NCBI GenBank assembly: GCA_040506195.1 | Contig: JBEVXH010000011.1 | Location: forward strand, 52,287 to 116,286 | Direction: 5' to 3' | Length of the DNA: 64,000 nucleotides | Origin: Thiodiazotropha sp040506195 | GTDB lineage: Bacteria; Pseudomonadota; Gammaproteobacteria; Chromatiales; Chromatiaceae | Part shown: piece after piece, positions 54,025-63,060 of the stretch | How the letters are laid out: each line of letters opens with the position of its first letter | Numbering within the stretch: the stretch's first letter is position 1 | Notes under the pieces: generated by a model | What the model was told of the DNA's origin: nothing | The model's database searches: none | Seen by the model: only the letters and a program-made list of their open reading frames with translations | Position numbers and translations under genes: made by a program

Positions 54025-54513
54025 ATGAAAGTGCTTTCAAACTATCTTAAGAGCCTTTTCCTGCTGGAGCTGTTTCGTGGCTTGAGTGTCACCGGACGCT
54101 ATCTGTTCCGTAAAAAGTTCACCGTGATGTATCCGGAAGAGAAGGCGCCGGTCTCACCTAGATTTCGTGGTCTTCATGCGTTGCGTCGCTATCCAAGCGG
54201 TGAGGAGCGCTGCATTGCCTGCAAGTTGTGCGAGGCGACCTGTCCTGCGCTGGCAATCACCATAGAGGCCGAGCCGAGGGAAGACGGCTCGCGGCGCACG
54301 ACCCGTTACGACATCGACCTGTTTAAGTGTATCTACTGCGGCTATTGCCAGGAGGCCTGTCCGGTGGATGCCATTGTCGAGACCCGCATCTACGAGTACC
54401 ACTTCGAGAATCGCGGTGAAAATATAATGACCAAAGAGAAGTTATTGGCGGTGGGCGATAAACATGAGACGCAGATTGCTGCCGATATCGAGGCCCAGGC
54501 GAAGTATCGCTAG
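54025..54513 (+). CDS. nuoI: NADH-quinone oxidoreductase subunit I
   Basis: 162 residues from the ATG at 54025 (MKVLSNYLKSLFLLEL). Two [4Fe-4S] motifs: CIACKLCEATCPALAI and CIYCGYCQEACPVDAI, clusters N6a and N6b. The longer open frame upstream overlaps nuoH and is not coding. Its stop is followed after 5 bp by GTCAACAGGCCCT, a motif also seen after other genes in the window. Confidence 0.97.
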   Translation: MKVLSNYLKSLFLLELFRGLSVTGRYLFRKKFTVMYPEEKAPVSPRFRGLHALRRYPSGEERCIACKLCEATCPALAITIEAEPREDGSRRTTRYDIDLFKCIYCGYCQEACPVDAIVETRIYEYHFENRGENIMTKEKLLAVGDKHETQIAADIEAQAKYR

Positions 54514-54572
54514 GACCTGTCAACAGGCCCTGGCACAGGCAACCTTTGAAACAGACAAGGGAAACCCAATAA

Positions 54573-55175
54573 ATGACACTTGAAAAGCTGATTTTCTATG
54601 CCCTCTCTGCGGTGATCATCGCTGCAGCGATAATGGTTGTGACCCGGCGTAATCCTGTTCATTCAGCTCTGTTCCTGATTCTTGCCTTCGTCGCCTGCAG
54701 CGGTATCTGGCTGCTTGCGGAGGCGGAGTTTCTCGCCATTGTCCTGGTCCTGGTCTACGTGGGGGCGGTAATGGTGCTGTTCCTCTTCGTACTGATGATG
54801 CTGGATATCGACCTTGCTGTCTTGCGCGCGGGATTCATCAAGATGCTGCCGCTGGGTGTGATCATGGCGATCGCCATGGCTGCGGAACTGATACTGATCG
54901 TCGGCCCCGACAATTTCGGCCTGGAACGATATGCCGCACCGGCCAGGCATGCGGCGGATTACAGCAATACGGAAGAGCTGGGTAGCGTGCTCTATACGGT
55001 CTATATGTATCCGTTCGAGATCGCTGCGGTTATTCTGCTGGTCGCCATTATCGCGGCCATCGGTCTGACCATGCGTAAGCGCCCCGACACCAAGTATCTC
55101 GATCCCGCCACTCAGGTGGTGGTCAAGCGCGATGACCGGGTACGGATGGTCTCCATGGATGCTGAAAAGGGATGA
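54573..55175 (+). CDS. nuoJ: NADH-quinone oxidoreductase subunit J
   Basis: 200 residues with about five membrane helices; TRRNPVHSALFLILAFVACSG and VLVYVGAVMVLFLFVLMMLD are typical. The C-terminal ~30 residues are polar. Part of the proton-pumping membrane arm. Confidence 0.96.
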   Translation: MTLEKLIFYALSAVIIAAAIMVVTRRNPVHSALFLILAFVACSGIWLLAEAEFLAIVLVLVYVGAVMVLFLFVLMMLDIDLAVLRAGFIKMLPLGVIMAIAMAAELILIVGPDNFGLERYAAPARHAADYSNTEELGSVLYTVYMYPFEIAAVILLVAIIAAIGLTMRKRPDTKYLDPATQVVVKRDDRVRMVSMDAEKG

Positions 55176-55182
55176 TGTAGAC

Positions 55183-55488
55183 ATGATTGCACTTTCCGAC
55201 TATCTCATTCTGGGCGCCATCCTGTTCGCAATCAGCATCGCGGGGATCTTCATCAACCGTAAGAACGTCATCGTTCTGTTGATGTGCGTGGAGTTGATGC
55301 TGTTGGCGGTGAACATCAATTTTGTCGCCTTCTCCCATTTTCTCGGCGATACCGCCGGACAGGTTTTTGTCTTCTTTATCCTCACTGTGGCCGCTGCCGA
55401 GGCTGCTATCGGCCTGGCCATTCTGGTGGTGCTGTTCCGCAGCAAGCGGAGCATCAATGTTGAGGATATGGATGTATTGAGAGGGTAG
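55183..55488 (+). CDS. nuoK: NADH-quinone oxidoreductase subunit K
   Basis: 101 residues from the ATG at 55183 (MIALSDYLILGAILFA), three membrane helices with the conserved Glu residues in MCVELMLLAVN and AAAEAAIGLAI. It lies 7 bp after nuoJ; the open frame upstream overlaps nuoJ and is not coding. An inverted-repeat element follows after 10 bp. Confidence 0.97.
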   Translation: MIALSDYLILGAILFAISIAGIFINRKNVIVLLMCVELMLLAVNINFVAFSHFLGDTAGQVFVFFILTVAAAEAAIGLAILVVLFRSKRSINVEDMDVLRG

Positions 55489-55498
55489 GGGTTAATCA

Positions 55499-55660
55499 GT
55501 CCGCAAATGAACGCTAATAAACGCAAATGGTTTTTTAGTGTTTCATTTTCGAGACTTGGCTTTATAAGAGAACGAGTTTGAACACTAGGTATATTGGTTC
55601 GCTGGATGATATATCAGATGCATTAACAATATTAGCGTTCATTTGCGTTCATTTGCGGAT
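55499..55660. mobile_element. Short inverted-repeat element (between nuoK and nuoL)
   Basis: About 162 bp. The left end GTCCGCAAATGAACGCTAAT (55499) and the right end, which on the other strand reads ATCCGCAAATGAACGCAAAT, are inverted repeats of the same type as those around the GxxExxY gene. The interior is AT-rich without a frame. It interrupts the otherwise tightly spaced nuo operon and ends 18 bp before the nuoL start, so it forms the leader of nuoL. Confidence 0.6.
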
Positions 55661-55678
55661 TTTTTAAAAGAAACGGTT

Positions 55679-57667
55679 ATGGAAAATATCTATCTGACAA
55701 TTGTGCTGGCGCCGTTGCTGGGCGCCATCATAGCCGGCTTTTTCGGTGGTTCCATCGGTCGCAGCTGGTCTCATTGGGTGACGAGCACGGGCGTTGGCAT
55801 CTCGACGTTGCTCTCGCTTTACGTGCTCAAGGGCTTCATGTTCGACGATGCCGAAGTCTTCAACGGCTCTGTCTATACCTGGATGGTAAGCGACGGCATC
55901 AACATGGAGGTGGGTTTCCTGGTGGATCAGCTGACCGCAGTGATGATCAGCGTGGTGACCTTCGTCTCCTTCTGTGTCCATATCTACACCATCGGCTACA
56001 TGGCTGACGATGCGCACAACTGGCCCAAGACAAGTCTGGCGGGGCGCAACTCCTATCAGCGCTTCTTCAGCTACATTTCACTGTTTACCTTCTCTATGCT
56101 GATGCTGGTCATGTCCAACAACTTCCTGCAGCTGTTCTTCGGTTGGGAAGCGGTAGGCCTGGTCTCCTATCTGCTGATCGGCTTCTGGTCGGTGCGTCCG
56201 ACGGCGATCTTCGCCAACCTGAAGGCATTTTTGGTCAACCGTGTGGGTGACTTCGGTTTCATTCTCGGTATCGCCGCCATCGCCATGTACACCAACAGCC
56301 TCGACTATGCAGAGGTCTTTGCCAAGGCGCCGGGATTGGCCGATACCCAGATCCAGATCTGGGGAACGAGCAGTTGGTCGCTGATGTCGGTGATCGGTAT
56401 CCTGCTGTTCATCGGGGCTATGGGCAAATCCGCGCAGGTGCCGCTGCATGTGTGGCTGCCCGACTCGATGGAGGGTCCGACCCCGATCTCCGCCTTGATC
56501 CATGCGGCAACCATGGTTACCGCCGGTATCTTTATGGTGGCGCGTATGTCACCCCTGTATGAGCTTTCGGAAACGGCGCTCAGCTTCGTGCTTGTGATCG
56601 GCGCCACAACCGCCTTCTTCACCGGTCTGATCGGCATCGTGCAGAATGACATCAAGCGTGTCGTAGCCTATTCGACACTGTCCCAATTAGGCTACATGAT
56701 GGTCGCGCTGGGGGCCTCTGCCTATGCCGCCGGTATCTTCCACCTTATGACCCACGCCTTCTTCAAGGCACTGCTCTTCCTCGCGGCCGGTTCGGTTATT
56801 ATCGGCATGCACCATGACCAGGATATCCGCAACATGGGCGGTGTGCGTAAATATATGCCAATCACCTACTGGACATCGTTACTGGGATCCCTGGCGCTGA
56901 TCGGTTTTCCTTTCTTTTCCGGTTTCTTCTCCAAGGATGCCATTATCGAGGCGGTACACCACTCAACCATCGGTGGTTCGACCTATGCCTATGTGTTGGT
57001 GCTGGCCGGAGTCTTTGTAACCGCCCTCTACAGCTTCCGCATGTTCTTCCTGGTCTTCCATGGCGAGGGTCCACGGGACGAGCACGCCAAGGCGCATCTG
57101 CACGAATCGCCCAAGGTGGTGACGATACCGCTGATCCTGCTGGCTATTCCCTCGGTGATCCTAGGTTACCTGACTATCGATCCGATACTGTTTGGCGACT
57201 GGTTCAAGGATGTGCTCTATGTTCTGCCTGAGCACAATACGCTGGCGGCGGTACAGGCGGTAGTCCATAGCGGCAATGGCATGCTGGCGCATACTTATGC
57301 GAGTCCTGCGTTCTATCTGGCCATGGCCGGCCTGGGTTTGGCCTTCTACATCTACATGTTGAACCCGGCCCTTGCCGAAAAGATCAAGTCGACCCTGTCA
57401 CCCCTCCATGCCCTGCTGGACAGGAAGTACTGGTTCGACGAGGCCTATCAGGCAGTCTTCGCTGCCGGCAGCCGCGGACTGGGCAAGTTTCTCTGGCTGG
57501 TGGGTGATCGCGGTCTTATCGACGGACTGGCGGTGAACGGTTCCGCCTACTCGGTGGGTTGGCTCGCATCGGTGGTACGCCATCTGCAAAGCGGCTACCT
57601 CTACCACTATGCCATTGCCATGATTCTGGGTCTGCTGTTGTTGCTGACCTGGTTTGTATTCTTGTAA
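55679..57667 (+). CDS. nuoL: NADH-quinone oxidoreductase subunit L
   Basis: 662 residues from the ATG at 55679 (MENIYLTIVLAPLLG); an upstream GTG-type start would read through the repeat element. About sixteen membrane helices of the antiporter-like type with FFGWEAVGLVSYLLIGFW and SAQVPLHVWLPDSMEGPTPI, and a C-terminal lateral helix region. Distal proton-pumping subunit. Confidence 0.97.
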   Translation: MENIYLTIVLAPLLGAIIAGFFGGSIGRSWSHWVTSTGVGISTLLSLYVLKGFMFDDAEVFNGSVYTWMVSDGINMEVGFLVDQLTAVMISVVTFVSFCVHIYTIGYMADDAHNWPKTSLAGRNSYQRFFSYISLFTFSMLMLVMSNNFLQLFFGWEAVGLVSYLLIGFWSVRPTAIFANLKAFLVNRVGDFGFILGIAAIAMYTNSLDYAEVFAKAPGLADTQIQIWGTSSWSLMSVIGILLFIGAMGKSAQVPLHVWLPDSMEGPTPISALIHAATMVTAGIFMVARMSPLYELSETALSFVLVIGATTAFFTGLIGIVQNDIKRVVAYSTLSQLGYMMVALGASAYAAGIFHLMTHAFFKALLFLAAGSVIIGMHHDQDIRNMGGVRKYMPITYWTSLLGSLALIGFPFFSGFFSKDAIIEAVHHSTIGGSTYAYVLVLAGVFVTALYSFRMFFLVFHGEGPRDEHAKAHLHESPKVVTIPLILLAIPSVILGYLTIDPILFGDWFKDVLYVLPEHNTLAAVQAVVHSGNGMLAHTYASPAFYLAMAGLGLAFYIYMLNPALAEKIKSTLSPLHALLDRKYWFDEAYQAVFAAGSRGLGKFLWLVGDRGLIDGLAVNGSAYSVGWLASVVRHLQSGYLYHYAIAMILGLLLLLTWFVFL

Positions 57668-57679
57668 AGGATCTTTAGC

Positions 57680-59191
57680 ATGATTGCCGATTGGCCTATC
57701 TTAAGTCTTACGGTCTGGCTTCCGATCATCGGAGGTTTCATGGTACTCGCGAGTGGAGACCGTGAGGCGAACGCAACCAAGTGGACCGCCCTGATTATCG
57801 CTATCCTGACCTTTATCGTCAGTCTTCCGCTCTGGTTCGCCTTCGACAGTTCGACCTCGTCGATGCAGTTCGTGGAGCGGGTGCCATGGATACCCTCATT
57901 CGATGTAGAGTACTACATGGGCATTGACGGCATCTCCATGCCGCTGATCATCCTCACCACTTTCATTACCCCGCTGGTGGTCATCGCCGGTTGGGAGGTG
58001 ATCAAGTATCGTCCTTCTCAATACATGGCCGCCTTCCTGATCATGGAGGGGGTGATGGTGGGCGTCTTCTCGGCCCTGGATGCGATGCTTTTCTACGTTT
58101 TCTGGGAAGCCATGCTGATTCCGATGTTTCTCATCATCGGCATCTGGGGTGGCGCCAACCGGGTCTATGCCACCATCAAGTTCTTCCTCTATACCTTTTT
58201 CGGTTCCGTGTTCATGCTGGTCGCCCTGATCTACATGTACTTCCAGTCAGGCAGCTTCGATATCCTAGGCTTTCATACCCTTAAACTGAACCTGACCGAG
58301 CAAATCCTGATCTTCATCGCCTTCCTCCTGGCGTTTGCGGTAAAGGTGCCGATGTGGCCGGTTCACACCTGGCTGCCGGATGCCCATGTGGAGGCGCCGA
58401 CAGGTGGATCGGTGATTCTGGCGGCGATCATGTTGAAGATCGGCGGCTACGGTTTTCTGCGTTTCAGTCTGCCGATCACCCCGGACGCCAGCCACACATT
58501 GGATTGGCTCATCATCGGCATGTCCTTGATTGCGGTGGTCTACATCGGCTTCGTCGCCCTGATCCAGCAGGATATGAAGAAATTGATCGCCTATTCGTCG
58601 ATTGCTCACATGGGTTTCGTCACCCTGGGTTTCTTCATCGTCTTCATCATCAGCCAGAACAACGCGGGCAGCGGCGCCGCCCTGGGCATGGAAGGCGGTA
58701 TGGTGCAGATGATCTCCCACGGTTTCATCTCGGCGGCCCTGTTCCTCTGTGTCGGAGTGCTCTACGATCGACTGCATAGCCGCGAGATCAAGGATTACGG
58801 TGGTGTGGTGAACACCATGCCTGTATTCGGCGCCTTCATGGTCTTCTTCGCCATGGCCAATGCGGGTCTGCCGGGCACCTCCGGCTTCGTCGGCGAGTTC
58901 ATGGTCATCCTGGCCAGTTTCCGCGCCGATTTCTGGTATGCCTTCCTTGCGGCCACGACCCTGATTATCGGTGCCGCCTACACCCTGTGGATGGTCAAGC
59001 GGGTGGTCTTCGGCGATGTCACCAACGAGGGCGTGGCGGCGTTGGAGGATATGAATCAACGTGAATATATCGTGCTGGGTACTCTGGCGGCGGCAGTGCT
59101 GCTGTTGGGTTTGTGGCCGGCACCCCTGGTTGAGGTAATGGATGCCTCCGTCAATAACCTGCTGCAGCATATCGCAGTGTCGAAACTTTAA
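57680..59191 (+). CDS. nuoM: NADH-quinone oxidoreductase subunit M
   Basis: 503 residues, about fourteen membrane helices. YYMGIDGISMPLIILTT, FYVFWEAMLIPMFLIIG and VPMWPVHTWLPDAHVEAPTG are antiporter-like subunit signatures with the key Glu and Lys. It follows nuoL by 12 bp. Confidence 0.97.
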   Translation: MIADWPILSLTVWLPIIGGFMVLASGDREANATKWTALIIAILTFIVSLPLWFAFDSSTSSMQFVERVPWIPSFDVEYYMGIDGISMPLIILTTFITPLVVIAGWEVIKYRPSQYMAAFLIMEGVMVGVFSALDAMLFYVFWEAMLIPMFLIIGIWGGANRVYATIKFFLYTFFGSVFMLVALIYMYFQSGSFDILGFHTLKLNLTEQILIFIAFLLAFAVKVPMWPVHTWLPDAHVEAPTGGSVILAAIMLKIGGYGFLRFSLPITPDASHTLDWLIIGMSLIAVVYIGFVALIQQDMKKLIAYSSIAHMGFVTLGFFIVFIISQNNAGSGAALGMEGGMVQMISHGFISAALFLCVGVLYDRLHSREIKDYGGVVNTMPVFGAFMVFFAMANAGLPGTSGFVGEFMVILASFRADFWYAFLAATTLIIGAAYTLWMVKRVVFGDVTNEGVAALEDMNQREYIVLGTLAAAVLLLGLWPAPLVEVMDASVNNLLQHIAVSKL

Positions 59192-59220
59192 CTGGCGGAG
59201 CCCGACTCGGTAGCGTTCAA

Positions 59221-60669
59221 ATGCAATTCGATACAACACAACTGATCCCGGTACTGCCGGAAATATCTCTGCTGACCCTGGCCTGTGTAGTGCTGGTGGT
59301 CGATTTGTTCATCCGCGAGAGCCAGCGTATCGTCAGTTACGGTATCACCCAGGTGGGCCTGATGATCACCGCGGTCGTTACCTTGCTTGTCTCCCAGCCG
59401 GATACCCAGATCCTTTTTGACGGCAGCTACATTCGCGACCCGATGAGTGATCTGTTGAAGCTGGGGATACTGGTTATCAGCTTTCTTGCCTTTCTCTACG
59501 CAAAAGACTATCTACGCGACCGGGATCTGTTTAAAGGCGAATTCTATACCCTCGGACTGTTCGCAGTGCTGGGCATGATGATCATGACCTCCGCCAACAG
59601 TTTCCTGACCATCTATCTGGGCCTTGAACTGCTGGCGCTCTGTCTTTACGCCCTGGTGGCCTTCAACAGAAATTCACCCCATGGCGCCGAGGCGGCCATG
59701 AAATACTTTGTCCTGGGCGCACTCGCCTCCGGCATGTTGCTCTATGGTATCTCGATGATCTACGGCGCCACCGGCACGCTACGCTTTGACGAATTGGCGC
59801 AGGTGGTGGATAAGGGCGACCTGAATCAACTGGTGATGGTGTTTGGTATCGTTTTCCTGGTGATCGGCCTGGCCTTCAAACTGGGTGCGGTCCCTTTCCA
59901 TATGTGGGTGCCCGATATCTATCACGGTGCGCCCACCGCGGTTACCCTGTTTATCGGCAGCGCGCCAAAGATTGCCGCTTTCGCTCTCGCGATGCGCCTG
60001 CTGGTGGATGGTTTGGCCGATCTGCACGCCGGCTGGGAGGGTTGGCAGGGGATGCTGATCATCCTCTCGGTTCTCTCCATGGCCATCGGTAATCTGATCG
60101 CCATCGCCCAGACCAATATCAAACGTATGCTGGCCTATTCCACCATCTCTCATGTGGGTTTTATCCTGCTCGGAATCCTGGCAGGTACCAAAGAGGGTTA
60201 TACCGCGGCGATGTTCTATACCCTGGTCTATGCGCTGATGTCGGCTGGTGGCTTCGGTGTGGTGATCGCACTTAGCCGCAAAGGCTTTGAGGCGGAGAAC
60301 CTGGATGATTTCAAGGGGCTCAACCAGCGTAACCCCTGGTTTGCCGGTATGATGCTGCTGTTGATGTTCTCCATGGCGGGAGTGCCTCCCACCGTGGGTT
60401 TCTTCGCCAAGCTGTTTGTGCTCGACGCCGTAGTCTCGGTCAATCTGACCTGGCTGGCCGTGGTGGGGGTTTTCTTCTCCATTATCGGGGCTTTCTATTA
60501 CATCCGGGTCATCAAGCTGATCTATTTCGACGAGCCGGTGGATGAATCGCCGTTGACAGTGGGTATGGATACTCAAGTTGTGCTTTCCCTGAATGGTCTG
60601 GCGATGCTGATTCTAGGCCTGTTTCCGGCCGGATTACTCTCACTCTGCAGCAGCGCGATCGGCAACTGA
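59221..60669 (+). CDS. nuoN: NADH-quinone oxidoreductase subunit N
   Basis: 482 residues, about fourteen membrane helices. TIYLGLELLALCLYALVAF and AVPFHMWVPDIYHGAPTAV are family signatures. It is the last gene of the nuo operon; the promoter of the initiator tRNA begins 20 bp after its stop. Confidence 0.97.
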   Translation: MQFDTTQLIPVLPEISLLTLACVVLVVDLFIRESQRIVSYGITQVGLMITAVVTLLVSQPDTQILFDGSYIRDPMSDLLKLGILVISFLAFLYAKDYLRDRDLFKGEFYTLGLFAVLGMMIMTSANSFLTIYLGLELLALCLYALVAFNRNSPHGAEAAMKYFVLGALASGMLLYGISMIYGATGTLRFDELAQVVDKGDLNQLVMVFGIVFLVIGLAFKLGAVPFHMWVPDIYHGAPTAVTLFIGSAPKIAAFALAMRLLVDGLADLHAGWEGWQGMLIILSVLSMAIGNLIAIAQTNIKRMLAYSTISHVGFILLGILAGTKEGYTAAMFYTLVYALMSAGGFGVVIALSRKGFEAENLDDFKGLNQRNPWFAGMMLLLMFSMAGVPPTVGFFAKLFVLDAVVSVNLTWLAVVGVFFSIIGAFYYIRVIKLIYFDEPVDESPLTVGMDTQVVLSLNGLAMLILGLFPAGLLSLCSSAIGN

Positions 60670-60688
60670 GTTTTCTGCTGTAAAGGAC

Positions 60689-60717
60689 TTGTCATCCGGT
60701 TGCAAGACGGGTAGTAT
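60689..60717 (+). promoter_or_regulatory. Probable promoter of tRNA-fMet
   Basis: TTGTCA at 60689-60694 and TAGTAT at 60712-60717, 17 bp apart, followed by a GC-rich CCCC stretch as in stringent tRNA promoters, 13 bp before the tRNA start. Confidence 0.5.
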
Positions 60718-60730
60718 GCCCCCTCCTTGA

Positions 60731-60807
<77 letters not shown>

Positions 60808-60816
60808 ACTTAGCAG

Positions 60817-60860
60817 ACGGCCCGGAAATATTGTCATTACTGGCAGTTTTTCCGGGCCGT
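60817..60860 (+). terminator. Hairpin after tRNA-fMet
   Basis: ACGGCCCGGAAA at 60817-60828 pairs perfectly with TTTCCGGGCCGT at 60849-60860 over a 20-base loop. A weak T-rich stretch follows. It may end the tRNA transcript and, on the other strand, overlaps the end of the recombinase remnant. Confidence 0.5.
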
Positions 60861-61046
60861 TTCCATTTGTGCTTCATGGTTTTTCTCCTGCGTTGCGACG
60901 GCTAAAATCCCGGCCAGGTCGCCATAGAGATCGAGGCTTAAATCCTTCTTGCCTTTGGCAGGCGTAAGCATGATTTTCTCAATCAAAGAGCGCACGATTA
61001 CCCGTGCTTCACCGTTTCCATTTTTCTGGCTCAAAATAGTCCGCAA
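60837..61046 (-). pseudogene. C-terminal remnant of a serine site-specific recombinase
   Basis: 69 codons. The stretch ARVIVRSLIEKIMLTP followed by LSLDLYGDLAGILAVAT is the typical end of large serine recombinases of phage and integrative elements. Catalytic and zinc-binding parts are absent, so it is a remnant. Next to a tRNA gene it points to a former integrative element. Confidence 0.6.
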
Positions 61047-61210
61047 AGCCCGACCGCAACAACATCAATTGAGCCTTCATTGTGCAATTTTGTGAGCTCT
61101 GAAGGTAGGCTATCTTTTGTTTCTCGTCCTTCAGATTGCTTTTCACTTAGGGTGCGGAGCATCTTTCCCTTTTTGTAACTCTCCAGAAGGTCATTTTTCA
61201 AACTGCTCAT
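61031..61210 (-). pseudogene. Small hypothetical frame fused to the recombinase remnant region
   Basis: 59 codons from MSSLKNDLLESYKKGK, containing LRTLSEKQSEGRETKDSLP and LHNEGSIDVVAV, then a tail that runs in a second frame over the start of the recombinase remnant. I do not recognise a named family. The abrupt change after VVAV suggests that a deletion joined the front of one gene to the end of another. Confidence 0.35.
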
Positions 61211-61405
61211 CTATTGGCTCTATGTTTTATTTGTCCCGGATGGATTAAAGGGTTCTCTGATCTTGTTTACTCAAACTACCATTATACAAGACACAACTAT
61301 TTAGCAATGTCGTTTTCGGCGTTCGGAGGGTGGTTGATAGTGAGCATGGCATCTAGTGGAGCGGTAATTTGTAGATTAAAAGGGTACAAATGGAAAAGTA
61401 TTAAA

Positions 61406-61453
61406 TATATGTAAAAACATATTTACTAAAATGAGTATATGCATTAACATATA
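61406..61453. promoter_or_regulatory. Two palindromic operator-like sites before hipB
   Basis: TATATG-N6-CATATT at 61406-61423 and TATATG-N6-CATATA at 61436-61453 have the same half-sites and a 30-bp spacing, about three helical turns. The second ends 3 bp before the hipB start and covers the place where a ribosome site would be; I see none. HipB-type antitoxins repress their operon by binding such palindromes. Confidence 0.65.
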
Positions 61454-61456
61454 TAT

Positions 61457-61735
61457 ATGAGTGAGATCATTACACAGCTTAAACGCGCCCGACAAGACAA
61501 AAAACTCAAGCAATCGGAGCTTGGGGGCAAGCTCGGACTGCCGCAAAGCCACATCTCCAAGATCGAAAAAGGCGGTGCTGACCCGCGTCTTTCCACGGTG
61601 GAAGACATGGCCCGGTTGGTTGATCAGGAACTCGTCTTGATCCCCCGCGTGATGCTCCCAGCCATCCGGGCGATCCTTTCCGGTGAGGATACGCAAAAGC
61701 CGAAATGGCGGCTTGATGAAGAGGAGGGTGGATGA
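61457..61735 (+). CDS. HipB-like antitoxin / transcriptional regulator
   Basis: 92 residues. An HTH_3 fold at about 6-62: LKRARQDKKLKQSELGGKLGLPQSHISKIEKGGADPRLS. The C-terminal segment ends WRLDEEEGG. It should bind DNA as a dimer and block the kinase encoded next, with which it overlaps by four bases (ATGA). Confidence 0.85.
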   Translation: MSEIITQLKRARQDKKLKQSELGGKLGLPQSHISKIEKGGADPRLSTVEDMARLVDQELVLIPRVMLPAIRAILSGEDTQKPKWRLDEEEGG

Positions 61736-62940
61736 CGGACGTGCTGGATGTACGGCTGGGCGATAAAGGTGTGGGCAAGCTCACCTTGCTCACGGGCGAC
61801 CGTGCATTCTTTGCCTTTGAAGAAGATTATCTGAATGATCCGGATCGTCCGGTTTTAAGCCAATCATTCTTTACCGCGTCAGGCGATATTATCCCTGAAA
61901 CCCGGCCCTTTCAGACCAGGCTCCCCGCCTTTTTTTCAAACCTCCTGCCTGAGGGGCATCTGCGTGAATACCTGGCGGCGCGCGGCGGGATCAAGCCTGC
62001 ACGGGAATTTAAGCTGATCGAGCTTCTGGGAGAAGACCTTCCAGGAGCCGTCGTCATAAAGCCGCTTGAGGGCAGGGGTGTCGTGGCGGAGACCGAAGCA
62101 CCGGAAGAGCTGTCTGCTTCCAGCAGCCAGCCCTACCGCTTCTCATTGGCCGGGGTACAGTTGAAATTCTCGGCGCTGGCGGAAAGCACGGGGGGATTGA
62201 CCATCCCGGCTAGCGGCGTGGGAGGCGACTGGATTATCAAAATGCCTGCTCAGAATTTTACCCATGTGCCGGAAAATGAATGGGCGATGCTCCACTGGGC
62301 CGGAGAGATCGGGATTCCCGTTCCTGAAACAAGGCTGGTCCCGCTGGATGAAATAGCCGGATTGCCTGAACTTGGCGTTTTATCGGGGAAAACCGCGCTG
62401 GCTGTCAAGCGTTTTGATCGTGAAGGCAAGAACAGGATTCATATCGAAGATTTCGCGCAAGTTTATAATGTATTTCCACCGGATAAATATGAGGGCGTCG
62501 GCACGGCCAATATTGCGAATATGGTCTGGACACTGACGGGGGAGGACGGGCTGGTCGATTTTATCCGGCGGCAGGTCTTTACCATTATAATTGGCAACGG
62601 GGATATGCATCTGAAAAACTGGTCATTCATATACCCGGACGGGCGTAACCCGGAATTAGCCCCGGCATATGACTTTGTCTCGACGGTTCCTTATATCCCG
62701 AATGATCGACTGGCGCTCAATCTGTCGGGTGAAAAAAATATGAGCGCCATTACGCTGGAGCATTTCAGAACGCTGGCTAAAAAAGCAGGCCTGCCCGAAT
62801 ACCTGGTGTTATCAACCGTAAATGAAACCATAGACCGGGCACTGGATGCGTGGCGTAATAATAAAACGAACTATGCACTTCCCGGTAAAATCCAGGAGTG
62901 GCTTGAAAAACATATGGGGAATTTGGTGCTTTTAGGGTGA
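61732..62940 (+). CDS. HipA-like serine/threonine kinase toxin
   Basis: 402 residues. An N-terminal HipA domain (about 1-110) is followed by the kinase-like HipA_C domain with GVQLKFSAL near residue 140, WIIKMP (ATP-binding Lys), the catalytic loop GNGDMHLKNW (Asp291, His293, Asn296) and the metal motif AYDFVST (Asp314). E. coli HipA phosphorylates glutamyl-tRNA synthetase and induces persistence; related HipA-type kinases have other targets, so the substrate is open. All motifs are intact. Confidence 0.87.
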   Translation: MTDVLDVRLGDKGVGKLTLLTGDRAFFAFEEDYLNDPDRPVLSQSFFTASGDIIPETRPFQTRLPAFFSNLLPEGHLREYLAARGGIKPAREFKLIELLGEDLPGAVVIKPLEGRGVVAETEAPEELSASSSQPYRFSLAGVQLKFSALAESTGGLTIPASGVGGDWIIKMPAQNFTHVPENEWAMLHWAGEIGIPVPETRLVPLDEIAGLPELGVLSGKTALAVKRFDREGKNRIHIEDFAQVYNVFPPDKYEGVGTANIANMVWTLTGEDGLVDFIRRQVFTIIIGNGDMHLKNWSFIYPDGRNPELAPAYDFVSTVPYIPNDRLALNLSGEKNMSAITLEHFRTLAKKAGLPEYLVLSTVNETIDRALDAWRNNKTNYALPGKIQEWLEKHMGNLVLLG

Positions 62941-63060
62941 TATTGTTCCACACACAGCAGCGAAAAAGGAAATTCGAATTCTATAGCACAGCGGAAATAC
63001 TTTAAGTACAGAATTGAGCAACTTGAAGAAATTTATGCAAATGCCGGTGATGACTGTGGT

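Noticed and set aside
55643..55678. Extended nuoL start through the repeat element (MRSFADFLKETV)
   Set aside because: The extra residues are encoded by the inverted repeat and are foreign to NuoL; the ATG at 55679 gives the normal N-terminus.
61214..61414. 66-codon plus-strand frame beginning MALCFICPGW
   Set aside because: No ribosome site, no family likeness, odd composition, and it sits in a region of gene remnants directly before hipB operators.
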